Shown here: positions 48,100 to 56,711 of the stretch, piece after piece
Layout of the letters: every line of letters begins with the position of its first letter
How positions within the stretch are numbered: the stretch's first letter is position 1
NCBI GenBank assembly: GCA_016721465.1
Contig: JADKIA010000026.1
Span: 1 to 64,000, forward strand
DNA from: Ideonella sp.
GTDB lineage: Bacteria > Pseudomonadota > Gammaproteobacteria > Burkholderiales > Burkholderiaceae_C
Direction: 5' to 3'
DNA: 64,000 bases
Notes under the pieces: generated by a model
Databases searched by the model: none
The model's input: the letters and a program-made list of their open reading frames with translations, nothing else
Told to the model about the DNA's origin: nothing
Translations under genes and position numbers: made by a program

Positions 48100-48159
48100 G
48101 AGGGGGTCTCCTGCGGGTGGTTTGAATCGTTGGGGGTGTCTGGGGCCATGCGCCGCTGG

Positions 48160-48624
48160 CTAGTGCCGGACGCCATCGCGGCCGGTCACGGTCATCAGCG
48201 TGGCGGTCATCGTGGCCACCAGGCTGGGCTGGCCATCGGGCCCCGGCTGCCAGCAGCGCGCATCCGCCACGCTGATGGTACGACCAGCCTTGGTCACCTC
48301 GGCCTCGCAGCGCAGCAGCGGTCCGCGGGCAGGCGCCAGCAGGTTGAGCTTGAACTCGATCGTGAGCACGGCGGCATCGGCGGGCATCAGCGTGGACGCC
48401 GCGTAGCCGCAGGCCGAATCCATCGCCGCAGCCACCATGCCGGCGTGAACGAAGCCGTGCTGCTGGCTCACCTGCGCCGAATGCGGCAGCAGCACCACCA
48501 CGCGGCCCGGCCCGACCTGCCCCAGCGTGGCACCCATCGTGGCCATGGCGCCCTGCTTGGCAAACGAGGCGCGCACGCGCGCATCGAAGTCGGCATCGGG
48601 AGGGGCGGTGAGGCGACGAGACAC
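48160..48624 (-). CDS. PaaI-family hotdog thioesterase
   Basis: A 154-residue hotdog-fold protein. The long central helix and preceding loop read QQHGFVHAGMVAAAMDSACG, in which the HGxxHAG turn and Asp match PaaI-type thioesterases. It ends with RTISVADARCWQPGPDG and LVATMTATLMTV. It probably hydrolyses an acyl-CoA that accumulates during branched-chain breakdown. It is the first gene after the operator at 48635-48660, so it heads the leftward transcription unit. Confidence 0.85.
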   Translation of the reverse strand: MSRRLTAPPDADFDARVRASFAKQGAMATMGATLGQVGPGRVVVLLPHSAQVSQQHGFVHAGMVAAAMDSACGYAASTLMPADAAVLTIEFKLNLLAPARGPLLRCEAEVTKAGRTISVADARCWQPGPDGQPSLVATMTATLMTVTGRDGVRH

Positions 48625-48634
48625 GGCGGGCCTT

Positions 48635-48660
48635 GATTGACGTTGACGTAAACGTCAATC
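48635..48660. promoter_or_regulatory. LiuR-type operator upstream of the catabolic operon
   Basis: GATTGACGTT (48635-48644) and AACGTCAATC (48651-48660) are perfect inverted repeats with a 6-base spacer. Inside lies TTGACGT-AA-ACGTCAA (48643-48658), which matches the site before the MerR gene half-site for half-site. It starts 10 bases before the thioesterase start codon. MerR proteins bind such palindromes between promoter elements. Confidence 0.75.
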
Positions 48661-48751
48661 ATAGCGGGGCCGGCGCGTGCTGGCGCAACAAGGCCGGCGA
48701 ATGCTGGGGGCTTTGTCTGAACGGTGACAGCGCCGCCTGCGGCTCTCCGAG

Positions 48752-49171
48752 TCAACGGCGTTTGGCGGCCATGGGCATCTTGGCCAGCAGGCTGCGGCAG
48801 CGCTGCTCGTGCTGAGCGATCTCGGCCAGGGTGATCTCGATGTCCTCACGCTGCTGTTCGAGGTTGTGACGGTGCAGGGCCAACGCAGCCTGGAAAGCCT
48901 GCAGTTGCGGGGCGGTGTCCGACTCGCTGTCGTACATGGTGACCAGTTGCAGGATGTCCTGCAACGCGAAGCCCAGCCGCTTGCCGCGCAGCGTGAGCTT
49001 CAGGCGTGTGCGGTCGCGCTGCGTGTAAACGCGGTTGCGGCCCTGCCGCGCCGGAGCGAGCAGGCCCACGTCTTCATAGAAACGGATGGCACGCGGGGTG
49101 ACGTCGAACTCGTGCGCGAGTTCGGTGATCGTGAAAGTCTTGGCTTCGCGGGCCGCGGCGCTGGCGCTCAT
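48752..49171 (-). CDS. liuR: MerR-family regulator of branched-chain catabolism (LiuR-like)
   Basis: A 139-residue MerR protein. The winged helix reads FTITELAHEFDVTPRAIRFY then EDVGLLAPARQGRNRVYTQR, and a dimerising coiled coil follows (ALALHRHNLEQQREDIEITL). The C-terminus has no metal-binding Cys, so it senses a small molecule rather than a metal, as expected of LiuR. It lies just upstream of the isovaleryl-CoA dehydrogenase cluster, and its own promoter region carries the same palindrome as the operon. It therefore probably regulates both itself and the operon. Confidence 0.85.
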   Translation of the reverse strand: MSASAAAREAKTFTITELAHEFDVTPRAIRFYEDVGLLAPARQGRNRVYTQRDRTRLKLTLRGKRLGFALQDILQLVTMYDSESDTAPQLQAFQAALALHRHNLEQQREDIEITLAEIAQHEQRCRSLLAKMPMAAKRR

Positions 49172-49184
49172 CGTGTTGGTGCAA

Positions 49185-49200
49185 TTGACGTGAACGTCAA
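49185..49200. promoter_or_regulatory. LiuR-type operator upstream of the regulator gene
   Basis: TTGACGT-GA-ACGTCAA, a palindrome with 7-base arms and a 2-base centre, starts 13 bases before the MerR gene start. Both arms are identical to those at 48643-48658. This supports autoregulation. Confidence 0.75.
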
Positions 49201-49312
49201 TTTACCCGAATTGAGCGATTGCGCGCCACGGCCGGCACGGGAAGCGACTGCACCGCGCCGGAATCAGGCGCCGGCGCCGAGATGGCCGGGCAGGCCGATC
49301 GTCCCCCACGCG

Positions 49313-49329
49313 AGGCGGCAACGCCGCCT
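49313..49329 (-). terminator. Possible hairpin after the small membrane protein gene
   Basis: AGGCGGC and GCCGCCT form a 7-base-pair stem with a 3-base loop, just beyond the stop of the 49339-49545 gene on the minus strand. No U-run follows, so termination strength is uncertain. Confidence 0.4.
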
Positions 49330-49338
49330 GGGGCGCGC

Positions 49339-49545
49339 TCAGTTCGACGCGGCAGAGGCGGGCGCAGCCGCTGCGGTGGGTGCGGTCGACGAGGCTGGTG
49401 CCGCGGCCGATGCCGGCTCAGCGGTGTGGGCCGGCGTGGAAACCTCGTGCTTTTCACCACCCATGTCGACGTTGCCGCCGCCCTTCTTCAGCACAAACAG
49501 CGCGACGGCGGCGAAAACGACGAAGGCGAGCAGCAGCTTCCACAT
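49339..49545 (-). CDS. Small single-pass membrane protein
   Basis: A 68-residue protein with one N-terminal membrane segment (MWKLLLAFVVFAAVALFVLK), then a Lys/Gly turn and an Ala/Pro/Ser/Thr-rich tail. The start is the ATG at 49545; larger frames extending upstream are unsupported. Similar small proteins of unknown role are frequent in Burkholderiales. The low-complexity tail is likely periplasmic. Confidence 0.6.
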   Translation of the reverse strand: MWKLLLAFVVFAAVALFVLKKGGGNVDMGGEKHEVSTPAHTAEPASAAAPASSTAPTAAAAPASAASN

Positions 49546-49688
49546 GGTGCGAATCCTGGTTGGGCTTTGGGGAATGTCGATGGTAGCGGCTTGGCCGCGC
49601 CCCCCGGCATGGGCCGGCATCATCGGCAGCCCGGCTGACCGGGCTCTGACGGCCCCGCCGCCATCCCTCGGCCAGGGGTTCAGCCCGG

Positions 49689-50642
49689 CTATTCGAGCGC
49701 GGGCAACACCTCGTCGCGCAGGGCCCCGCGGCTGCGTTCGAAATCGGGCAGCACCGAGCGCACCACGTCCCAGAACGCCGAGCTGTGGTTCATCTCGCGC
49801 AGGTGGGCCAGCTCGTGCGTGACCACATAGTCGATCACCGGCATCGCGAAGTGGATGAGGCGCCAGTTCAGGCGCACCGAGCCGTCGGCGCTGGCGCTGC
49901 CCCAGCGCGTGGCGGCAGAGCTGAGCGACATGCGGCGCACGCGCACCCCGAGCGCCTGCGCAAAGTGCTCGCAGCGGGCCTCGAAGACGCGTCGTGCCTG
50001 GCGCTGCAGCCAGCTTTGCACCGCCTCGCGGATCTGGTCCTGCGAGGCGCTCTGGGGCAGGCCCAGGTGCAGCGTCAGGCTCGGCACGCCGGGCAGGCCG
50101 CCCCCGCCCGGATCGAGCACCGCACCGGTGACGCGCGGGTCGAGCACCAGGATGACGGTCTCCCCCAGGAAGGGCAGGCTGGTGCCGTCGCGCCACTCGA
50201 TGCGTGCGGCCTGCAGGCGATCGGAGCGTTCACGCTGCTCGTGCAGTTTGCGCAGGATCCAGCCGGCCTTGGCCTGCAAGGCCTGGTCCACTTCGTTCAT
50301 CGACACCCAGCGCGGGGCACTCACGCTCAGGCCCTCGGTGCCGACCACGAAGCCGATGCTGCGGCGCCTGGCGCGGCGAAACTCATAGCCCACCCGGTGC
50401 TCGCCCAGCGTGACCTGACGGTGCGCACGCGGATGGTGGAAGCGGGGGGGATTGATCGCGGATGCGGTGGGCATCGGCATGGGGGTAGGCTCAGCGCCAG
50501 GTGTCGGGACGGGCGACGTCACGTTGGGCGGTGGCACGGGCAGCGGCCCCGACGTGGCCGGGCGCGGCCCCGGGGGCGCCGACGGCGCCGCATCGAACAG
50601 CGACAGCTGGTGCGGATCGGTGTCTCGGCTCGGCCTGTCCAT
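49689..50642 (-). CDS. YgjP-like zinc metallopeptidase (DUF45/SprT-type)
   Basis: A 317-residue protein. The first 75 residues are a Pro-rich, probably disordered leader. The domain has RRARRRSIGFVVGTEGLSVS, the strand-helix SAATRWGSASADGSVRLNWR and the metal site YVVTHELAHLREMNHSSAFW. This gives HELAH at about 276-280 and a third His at about 286. This matches the YgjP/WLM family of presumed zinc peptidases. The physiological substrate is unknown. Confidence 0.85.
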   Translation of the reverse strand: MDRPSRDTDPHQLSLFDAAPSAPPGPRPATSGPLPVPPPNVTSPVPTPGAEPTPMPMPTASAINPPRFHHPRAHRQVTLGEHRVGYEFRRARRRSIGFVVGTEGLSVSAPRWVSMNEVDQALQAKAGWILRKLHEQRERSDRLQAARIEWRDGTSLPFLGETVILVLDPRVTGAVLDPGGGGLPGVPSLTLHLGLPQSASQDQIREAVQSWLQRQARRVFEARCEHFAQALGVRVRRMSLSSAATRWGSASADGSVRLNWRLIHFAMPVIDYVVTHELAHLREMNHSSAFWDVVRSVLPDFERSRGALRDEVLPALE

Positions 50643-50687
50643 GCGGCCGGATTCTACGAAGAACTGGCCCGGCGACCGGGGCCACGC

Positions 50688-51437
50688 TCAGCGATAGGCC
50701 TCGGGATCCAGGCGCCGCATCTCGGCCTCGATCCAGGCCTCCACCTCGCGCATCAGTTCATCCGGTTCGCGACCGGCGGACGGGATTGGGCGGCCGATGG
50801 AGATGTCCACCACGCCGGGCCTCAGCAGAAAACTCTTGCGCGGCCAGCAGCGGGCGGATGTGGCCGCAATGGGCACGATGGGCACGCCGCATTCCACCGC
50901 CAGGCGGCTGGCGCCATTCTTGTAGCTGCCCTTGGCGCCGCGTGCGATGCGCGTGCCCTCGGGAAACATGATGACCCAGTGGCCCTTGGACATCAGCCGG
51001 CGGCCTTGCTCGGCCACGCGGGCCCAGGCCTGCGCGCGCTTGCTGCGGTCGATGTGGATCATGTCCATCCGGGCCATGGCCCAGCCGAAGAAGGGCACGT
51101 ACAGCAACTCGCGCTTGAACACATAGGCCAGCGGGTGTGACATCAGCGAGGGGTAGGCGAAGGTCTCCCAGGTGGATTGGTGCTTGGACGCCAGGACCAG
51201 GCCGGCCATGGCATCGGCCTTGGTCGGCAGGTGCTCCATGCCCTGGATGCGGTGGCGCACGCCACAGATCACCCGCGCACCCCAGATGGCCGTGCCCAGC
51301 CATCCGGCGCACATCCAGTAGACGACATTGCCGCGCGCCCCGATGGACACCAGCACCACGGCCAGTGCCCAGGGGATCACGGTGATCACCAGGAACAACA
51401 CGAACAGCAAGGATCGCACTGCGGACAAGGCTCTCAT
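50688..51437 (-). CDS. plsC: 1-acyl-sn-glycerol-3-phosphate acyltransferase
   Basis: A 249-residue membrane-associated acyltransferase that makes phosphatidic acid. An N-terminal membrane segment (LLFVLFLVITVIPWALAVVL) precedes the acyltransferase motif, here KHQSTWETF. This is HX4E (His86, Glu91) instead of the usual HX4D. The FPEGTR substrate-binding motif is at about 158-163. Its start overlaps the stop of gmhB (ATGA), so the two are translationally coupled. The order gmhB-plsC next to glyS is common in Burkholderiales. Confidence 0.9.
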   Translation of the reverse strand: MRALSAVRSLLFVLFLVITVIPWALAVVLVSIGARGNVVYWMCAGWLGTAIWGARVICGVRHRIQGMEHLPTKADAMAGLVLASKHQSTWETFAYPSLMSHPLAYVFKRELLYVPFFGWAMARMDMIHIDRSKRAQAWARVAEQGRRLMSKGHWVIMFPEGTRIARGAKGSYKNGASRLAVECGVPIVPIAATSARCWPRKSFLLRPGVVDISIGRPIPSAGREPDELMREVEAWIEAEMRRLDPEAYR

Positions 51438-52033
51438 CGCAACTCACCCAGGCCGGAAATCGCCACGTTGTCACGTCGCAGCAGGTGGTCCGCAAACCCA
51501 GCCAGGTCGGCGTGCATCCGACTGCCAGGCACCTGCGCAAGGATCTGCGCCAGTTGTTCCGAATCCAACTTGGCCGCCCGGCCCGTGCGCAACAGGTGCG
51601 GCTCGCAACCTGCCGCATGCGCAGCCTGCAGGTCGCGCAGGGTGTCGGACAACATCGGCACCAGGTGCAGGTCGATGCCATAGCGCCGACCGATTTCCGT
51701 CACCAGGCCAGGCAGCGGCTTGCGGCAATCGCAATGGTCTTCCGGGGTGTGCGGGCAGAAGAACACCGCATCCACGCGCCCACCCACCGCCGCCAGGCAA
51801 TGCGCCATGTGCGCATGAACCGCATTGACCGAGGCCATGTCGATCATGCCGCGACCGATGCCGCTCTGGTTCGTGGCCACCACCACATGCCAGCCACTCT
51901 GGTTGAGCCGCGCGACGGCCTCCAGCGCGCCGGGAATCGGTGTCCACTCCTGCGGGGACTTGACGTGGTCGTCTCGAAACTCGTTGAGGATGCCGTCCCG
52001 GCCGAGGATCACCAACTTCACGACATGTTGCAT
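51434..52033 (-). CDS. gmhB: D-glycero-beta-D-manno-heptose-1,7-bisphosphate 7-phosphatase-like protein
   Basis: A 199-residue HAD-family protein of the GmhB type, involved in making the heptose of lipopolysaccharide. VVVATNQSGIGRGMIDMASV, FFCPHTPEDHCDCRKPLPGL (zinc-binding Cys/His cluster) and SDTLRDLQAAHAAGCEPHLL are all typical. Motif I, however, reads LVILGRDGILNEFRDD: the position of the nucleophilic Asp (residue 11) is Gly, while the second Asp (13) is kept. The codon is GGC, one base from GAC. It lies between glyS and plsC. Catalysis as a classical HAD phosphatase is therefore doubtful. Confidence 0.85.
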   Translation of the reverse strand: MQHVVKLVILGRDGILNEFRDDHVKSPQEWTPIPGALEAVARLNQSGWHVVVATNQSGIGRGMIDMASVNAVHAHMAHCLAAVGGRVDAVFFCPHTPEDHCDCRKPLPGLVTEIGRRYGIDLHLVPMLSDTLRDLQAAHAAGCEPHLLRTGRAAKLDSEQLAQILAQVPGSRMHADLAGFADHLLRRDNVAISGLGELR

Positions 52034-52061
52034 CAGCGGACCTCGGTGGGGTTGGGCACGG

Positions 52062-54182
52062 TCAGGCCGCCAGGCGCGACAGATCGGCCACGCGGTTCAT
52101 CGCCGCGTGCAGCGTGGCCAGCAGGGCCAGCCGGTTGGCGCGCAACGCAGGGTCGTCGGCATTGACCATCACGCCATCGAAGAAGGCATCGACCGGACCG
52201 CGCAGGGCGGCCAGCGCCTGCAGCGAACCGGTGTGGTCACCGGCCGAGAACGCGGCCTCCGCCTTGGGGGCGATGGCTTGCAGGGCCTGGTAGAGCGCGG
52301 CCTCGGCGGGCTCCTTCAGCTGCGCCACGTCCACCGCGACACGGCCCCCGGCATCGGACTTCTTCAGGATGTTGCCCACGCGCTTGTTGGCGGCCGACAG
52401 CGCAGAGGCTTCGGGCAGCGCGGCGAAGCTGCGCACGGCAGCCAGGCGCTTCGGGAACTCGACCCAGAGGTTCGGGCGAGCCTCCACCACGGCGTCCACC
52501 TCTTGGGCGCTGTAGCCCTGATCGCGCAGGTAGCCGACGAGGCGTTCCTTCATGAAACCGTTGACCTCGGCATGCGCCTGCGCCAGGTGGCTCGGCAAGG
52601 CCTGAAAGGTCTCGCCGATGAGCTCGGCCAGGCCGAGCGACAACTGGGCCTCGATGAGCATGCGGATGATGCCCAGGGCGTGCCGGCGCAGCGCGAACGG
52701 GTCCTTGTCGCCGGTGGGGATCTGGCCGATGCCGAACATGCCGCACAGGGTGTTCAGCTTGTCGGCCAGGGCCACGGCCAACCCCACCGGGTTGCGCGGC
52801 AATGCATCGCCGGCGAAGCGCGGCTTGTAGTGGTCCTCCACGGCGAATGCGATCGCCTCGGGCTCACCGTCATGTCGTGCGTAGTAGCCGCCCATGATGC
52901 CCTGCAGCTCCGGGAACTCGCCGACCATGTCGGTCAGCAGGTCGGCCTTGGCAAGCAGGGCGGCACGATCGGCCTGTTCGGCAAGCACTGGGCCACCCAA
53001 CCGCTGGCCAATCGCCCGGGCCACGGCCCGCACCTGAGCCATCCGCGCGCCCTGCGTGCCGAGCTTGTTGTGATAGACCACCTTGTCCAGGCCCGACACC
53101 CGCTCGGCAAGCGGCTTCTTGCGGTCCTGGTCGAAGAAGAACTTGGCATCGGCCAGGCGCGGGCGCACCACGCGCTCGTTGCCACCGATCACCTGCGACG
53201 CGTCGGCCGGGCGGATGTTGCTGACCACCAGGAATTGGTGCGTCAACCGGCCCTGCCCATCGAGCAGCGGGAAGTACTTCTGGTTGGCCTTCATGGTCAG
53301 GATCAGACACTCGGCCGGCACCTGCAGGAACTGCTCCTCGAAACGGCACAGCAGCACGTTGGGCCGCTCCACCAGCGCCGTCACTTCATCGAGCAGCGCG
53401 TCGTCGTCGATGGGCTTGAGGCCCTCCGCGGCGGCCTTCTCGCCCAGCTGGCGCACGATCTCGGCGCGACGCTCGGCGAAGCTGGCGATCACGGCCCCTT
53501 CGTCGCGCAACTGCGCGGCGTAGCTGTCGGCATCGCGCAGGACCACCGGGTTCACGCTGGCCTCGAAGCGATGGCCCTGTGTGTCGCGGCCAGCTTCCAG
53601 CCCCAGCACAGAAATGGGCACCACATCGGCCCCATGCAGGGCCACCAGGCCATGGGCCGGGCGAACGAAATGCACGGTGGTCCAGCCGGGACGCACGCCC
53701 TCGCCGCCTTCGAGCTGGTAGCTCATCACCTTGGGAATCGGCAGCTTCGCCAAGGCTTCCTCGATGGCGCGCTGCAGGCCATCGGCCAGCGTGGCGCCGG
53801 GCACCAGGTTGTCCAGGAACAGTGCCTCGGCCTTGCCGTCCATGGCCCGCTTGAGCTGGGGCACCACCGACGCATCCGCGCCGAGCGCGGCCAGCTTCTT
53901 CAACAGGGCTGGCGTGGCGCCGCCGTTGGCGTCCAGTGCCACCGCCACCGGCATCAGCTTTTGCTGCATCGCGCGGTCAGCGGCCTTGTCGGCCACGGCT
54001 GCGACATGCACCCCCAACCGACGAGGTGAGGCAAAGGGCATGACCACCGCATCGGCCGTGGCCAGGCCTTGCGACTTGAGCGACGCGGCCAATGCGGCCG
54101 CAAACGCCTCGCCCAGCTTCTTCAAGGCCTTGGGCGGCAGTTCTTCAACGAACAACTCGACCAGCAGGTTTTTCGCACTCAT
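52062..54182 (-). CDS. glyS: Glycyl-tRNA synthetase beta subunit
   Basis: A 706-residue subunit of the tetrameric alpha2beta2 glycyl-tRNA synthetase. It begins NLLVELFVEELPPKALKKLG, the typical GlyS start, and contains CLILTMKANQKYFPLLDGQG, ISNI-like VSNIRPADASQVIGGNERVV and LADAKFFFDQDRKKPLAERV. It ends in the anticodon-binding domain (FFDGVMVNADDPALRANRLA). The ATG at 54182 is preferred to a GTG one codon upstream; either is just after the glyQ stop. It works with glyQ to charge tRNA-Gly. Confidence 0.97.
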   Translation of the reverse strand: MSAKNLLVELFVEELPPKALKKLGEAFAAALAASLKSQGLATADAVVMPFASPRRLGVHVAAVADKAADRAMQQKLMPVAVALDANGGATPALLKKLAALGADASVVPQLKRAMDGKAEALFLDNLVPGATLADGLQRAIEEALAKLPIPKVMSYQLEGGEGVRPGWTTVHFVRPAHGLVALHGADVVPISVLGLEAGRDTQGHRFEASVNPVVLRDADSYAAQLRDEGAVIASFAERRAEIVRQLGEKAAAEGLKPIDDDALLDEVTALVERPNVLLCRFEEQFLQVPAECLILTMKANQKYFPLLDGQGRLTHQFLVVSNIRPADASQVIGGNERVVRPRLADAKFFFDQDRKKPLAERVSGLDKVVYHNKLGTQGARMAQVRAVARAIGQRLGGPVLAEQADRAALLAKADLLTDMVGEFPELQGIMGGYYARHDGEPEAIAFAVEDHYKPRFAGDALPRNPVGLAVALADKLNTLCGMFGIGQIPTGDKDPFALRRHALGIIRMLIEAQLSLGLAELIGETFQALPSHLAQAHAEVNGFMKERLVGYLRDQGYSAQEVDAVVEARPNLWVEFPKRLAAVRSFAALPEASALSAANKRVGNILKKSDAGGRVAVDVAQLKEPAEAALYQALQAIAPKAEAAFSAGDHTGSLQALAALRGPVDAFFDGVMVNADDPALRANRLALLATLHAAMNRVADLSRLAA

Positions 54183-54185
54183 CAC

Positions 54186-55106
54186 TCAGGCCGCCTTCTT
54201 CAGTTCGATGGCGGCCAGGACTTCCTCGGCCCAATCTTTCGGCGCCATCGGAAAGCCCAGGCGGGCGCGGCTGTCCACATAGCTCTGCGCCACGGCGCGG
54301 GCCAGGTTGCGGATGCGGCCGATGTAGGCCGCGCGCTCGGTGACACTGATGGCGCCACGCGCGTCCAGCAGGTTGAAGGTGTGGCCGGCCTTGAGCAACT
54401 GCTCGTAGGCGGGCAGCGCGAGTTGCTGCGTCATCAAGTACTGGCTCTGTTTCTCGTGCGCACCGAAGGCCAGCAACAGGAATTCGACATCGCTGTGCTC
54501 GAAGTTGTAGGTGCTTTGCTCCACTTCGTTCTGGTGGTAGACGTCGCCGTACTTCAATCCGTCGGTCCAGGCCAGGTCGTAGACGTTGTCGACGCCTTGA
54601 AGGTACATGGCCAGGCGCTCGAGGCCGTAGGTGATCTCGCCGGTGATGGGCTTGCAGTCGATGCCGCCCACCTGCTGGAAGTAGGTGAACTGCGTCACCT
54701 CCATGCCGTTGAGCCACACCTCCCAGCCCAGGCCCCAGCAGCCGAGCGTGGGGTTCTCCCAATCGTCCTCGACAAAGCGGATGTCGTTGCGCTTGAGATC
54801 GAAACCGACGGCTTCGAGCGAGCCCAGGTACAACTCCAGGATGTTGGCCGGTGCGGGCTTGAGCACCACCTGGTACTGGTAGTAGTGCTGCAGGCGGTTG
54901 GGGTTGTCGCCGTAACGGCCGTCCTTGGGGCGGCGGCTGGGCTGCACGTAGGCGGCCTTCCAGGGCTCGGGACCGAGCGCACGCAGAAAGGTCGCCGTGT
55001 GGCTGGTGCCTGCACCAACCTCCATGTCGTAGGGCTGCAGCAGGGCACAGCCCTGGTGGGCCCAGTAGTCCTGGAGGCGAAGAATGAGTTGCTGAAAGGT
55101 GAGCAT
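54186..55106 (-). CDS. glyQ: Glycyl-tRNA synthetase alpha subunit
   Basis: A 306-residue catalytic subunit of glycyl-tRNA synthetase. It begins LTFQQLILRLQDYWAHQGCA, and has LLQPYDMEVGAGTSHTATFL, YVQPSRRPKDGRYGDNPNRL and GWEVWLNGMEVTQFTYFQQV, all class II synthetase active-site blocks of GlyQ. The ATG at 55106 matches the family start; the frame extends further upstream without sense. glyS follows within four bases. Confidence 0.97.
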   Translation of the reverse strand: MLTFQQLILRLQDYWAHQGCALLQPYDMEVGAGTSHTATFLRALGPEPWKAAYVQPSRRPKDGRYGDNPNRLQHYYQYQVVLKPAPANILELYLGSLEAVGFDLKRNDIRFVEDDWENPTLGCWGLGWEVWLNGMEVTQFTYFQQVGGIDCKPITGEITYGLERLAMYLQGVDNVYDLAWTDGLKYGDVYHQNEVEQSTYNFEHSDVEFLLLAFGAHEKQSQYLMTQQLALPAYEQLLKAGHTFNLLDARGAISVTERAAYIGRIRNLARAVAQSYVDSRARLGFPMAPKDWAEEVLAAIELKKAA

Positions 55107-55169
55107 GGGCGCGCACGGCGGCTGCCAAGGGGAACCTGCGAGTTTAACGGGCACCCCGTGCGGTCGCGC

Positions 55170-56711
55170 TCAGCGCCGGCGCCATGCGGCCAGCCCGATC
55201 ACCAGCGCCGCCGCAGCCCACAGCGGCCACAGGCCTGCTCGCGAAAGCCAGGCCGCATAGGGCGTGTCACCGATGCGCCCCTCCACTTCGGACTCGAGCG
55301 TGCCCGCCTCGGCCGCCGGCAGACGTGCCACCACTTGGCCCTGGTGGTCGATGACGGTGGTGGCGCCGGTGTTGGTGGACCGGATGAAGGGCCGCTCGAA
55401 TTCCAGCGCACGCATGCGCGAGAACTGCAGGTGCTGGTCCTGCACCATCCGAGTGCCGAACCACGCCAGGTTGCTGGCATTGACGAAGATGGTGGCGGCA
55501 CGCCCACCCACGGCGCTGCCGACGATGTCCTCGCCAAACAGGTCTTCGTAGCAGATCAAGGGCCGAAGGCGCTGCGCGCCAAGCGTCAGCGGCTCGCTGT
55601 TGCGACCTTGGGCCTGGTCGTCCAAGGGAATGTTCATGGCGCGGACAAACCACCGGAAACCGAAAGGAATCACCTCGCCAAAGGGCAGCAGGTGCTGCTT
55701 GCCGTAGACGTAGGCCGTGGGTCCGGTGCCATCGCTGGCGGCCGACAAGCCCACCATCGAATTGACGTAGCCGTGCACGTCATCACCCATGAAGATGCCC
55801 ACCAGCGCCGCGCGGCCGGGGCTGGAAACGGCCTGGTGCAGACGACGCCATTGGGCGGGATCCAGCGCCGACAAGGGCAAGGGCACCACCGATTCCGGCG
55901 TGACGACCAGCGCACCGCGCGCGGCCGCCACATCGTGGGCCAGGCGCTCGAAATTGATGACCATGCGTTCGGTGTCGAACTTCAGGTCCTGCGCCACGTT
56001 CGGCTGCAACAGGCTCACCGTGAGCCGGCCCGTTGAACGGGTGAACCCCTGCGGCAGCAGCTGGCCAGCGGCGACCAGCAGCGCCATCGCCACGGCAGGC
56101 GCCACACCGGCGCGCCGGCCGCCACGGCCTGCCGAGATGGCCGTCGCCAGTGCGGCAGCCGCTGCCGCGGCCAACGCGCCGATGCCGTACACGCCCATCC
56201 AGGGGGCCCAGGCCGCCAACGGGCCGGTGGTGTGCGCGTAGCCCGATGCCAGCCACGGAAACCCGCTGAGCCAGCTGGCCCGGGCGAGTTCGGCCGCCAG
56301 CCAGACGGCAGCAAACAGCAGGATGTCGGCCATGGGCCGATCTCGCCGCCAACGCGCAAACGCCGCGAAGGCCAGTGCGGTATAGATCGACAGCAGCAAT
56401 GCCAACAACACCACGGCGGCCACCGCCAACCCGGCCGGCATCCCACCGTAGCGGTGCATGCTGATGTAGAGCCACCACAGACCCGAGCCCAGCCACCCCA
56501 GCCCGAAGCCCACGCCGAGCCAGCCGGCCTGCCGGGTCGTGGCCGTGCGCAAGCGCCAGAACACCAGCGCCAGCGCGCCGATCTGCAGCCACCAGGCCTC
56601 TACCGGCGCAAAGCCTGCGGTGTGTACCAGGCCGGCCACCAGGGCAACGAACAGATTCCAGGCCCGGGCGCCCTGGCGGCTCACCCGGGGCGGGTGCGCA
56701 AGCCCCGGCAT
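55170..56711 (-). CDS. lnt: Apolipoprotein N-acyltransferase
   Basis: A 513-residue inner-membrane enzyme that adds the third acyl chain to lipoproteins. Around seven hydrophobic segments fill the N-terminal 220 residues. The nitrilase-like periplasmic domain holds the catalytic triad Glu273 (VTPESVVPLP), Lys338 (YGKQHLLPFGE) and Cys387 (LICYEDLFGE). A final membrane segment (LWPLWAAAALVIGLAAWRR) closes the protein. The start overlaps the corC stop by one base (TGATG). Confidence 0.95.
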   Translation of the reverse strand: MPGLAHPPRVSRQGARAWNLFVALVAGLVHTAGFAPVEAWWLQIGALALVFWRLRTATTRQAGWLGVGFGLGWLGSGLWWLYISMHRYGGMPAGLAVAAVVLLALLLSIYTALAFAAFARWRRDRPMADILLFAAVWLAAELARASWLSGFPWLASGYAHTTGPLAAWAPWMGVYGIGALAAAAAAALATAISAGRGGRRAGVAPAVAMALLVAAGQLLPQGFTRSTGRLTVSLLQPNVAQDLKFDTERMVINFERLAHDVAAARGALVVTPESVVPLPLSALDPAQWRRLHQAVSSPGRAALVGIFMGDDVHGYVNSMVGLSAASDGTGPTAYVYGKQHLLPFGEVIPFGFRWFVRAMNIPLDDQAQGRNSEPLTLGAQRLRPLICYEDLFGEDIVGSAVGGRAATIFVNASNLAWFGTRMVQDQHLQFSRMRALEFERPFIRSTNTGATTVIDHQGQVVARLPAAEAGTLESEVEGRIGDTPYAAWLSRAGLWPLWAAAALVIGLAAWRRR

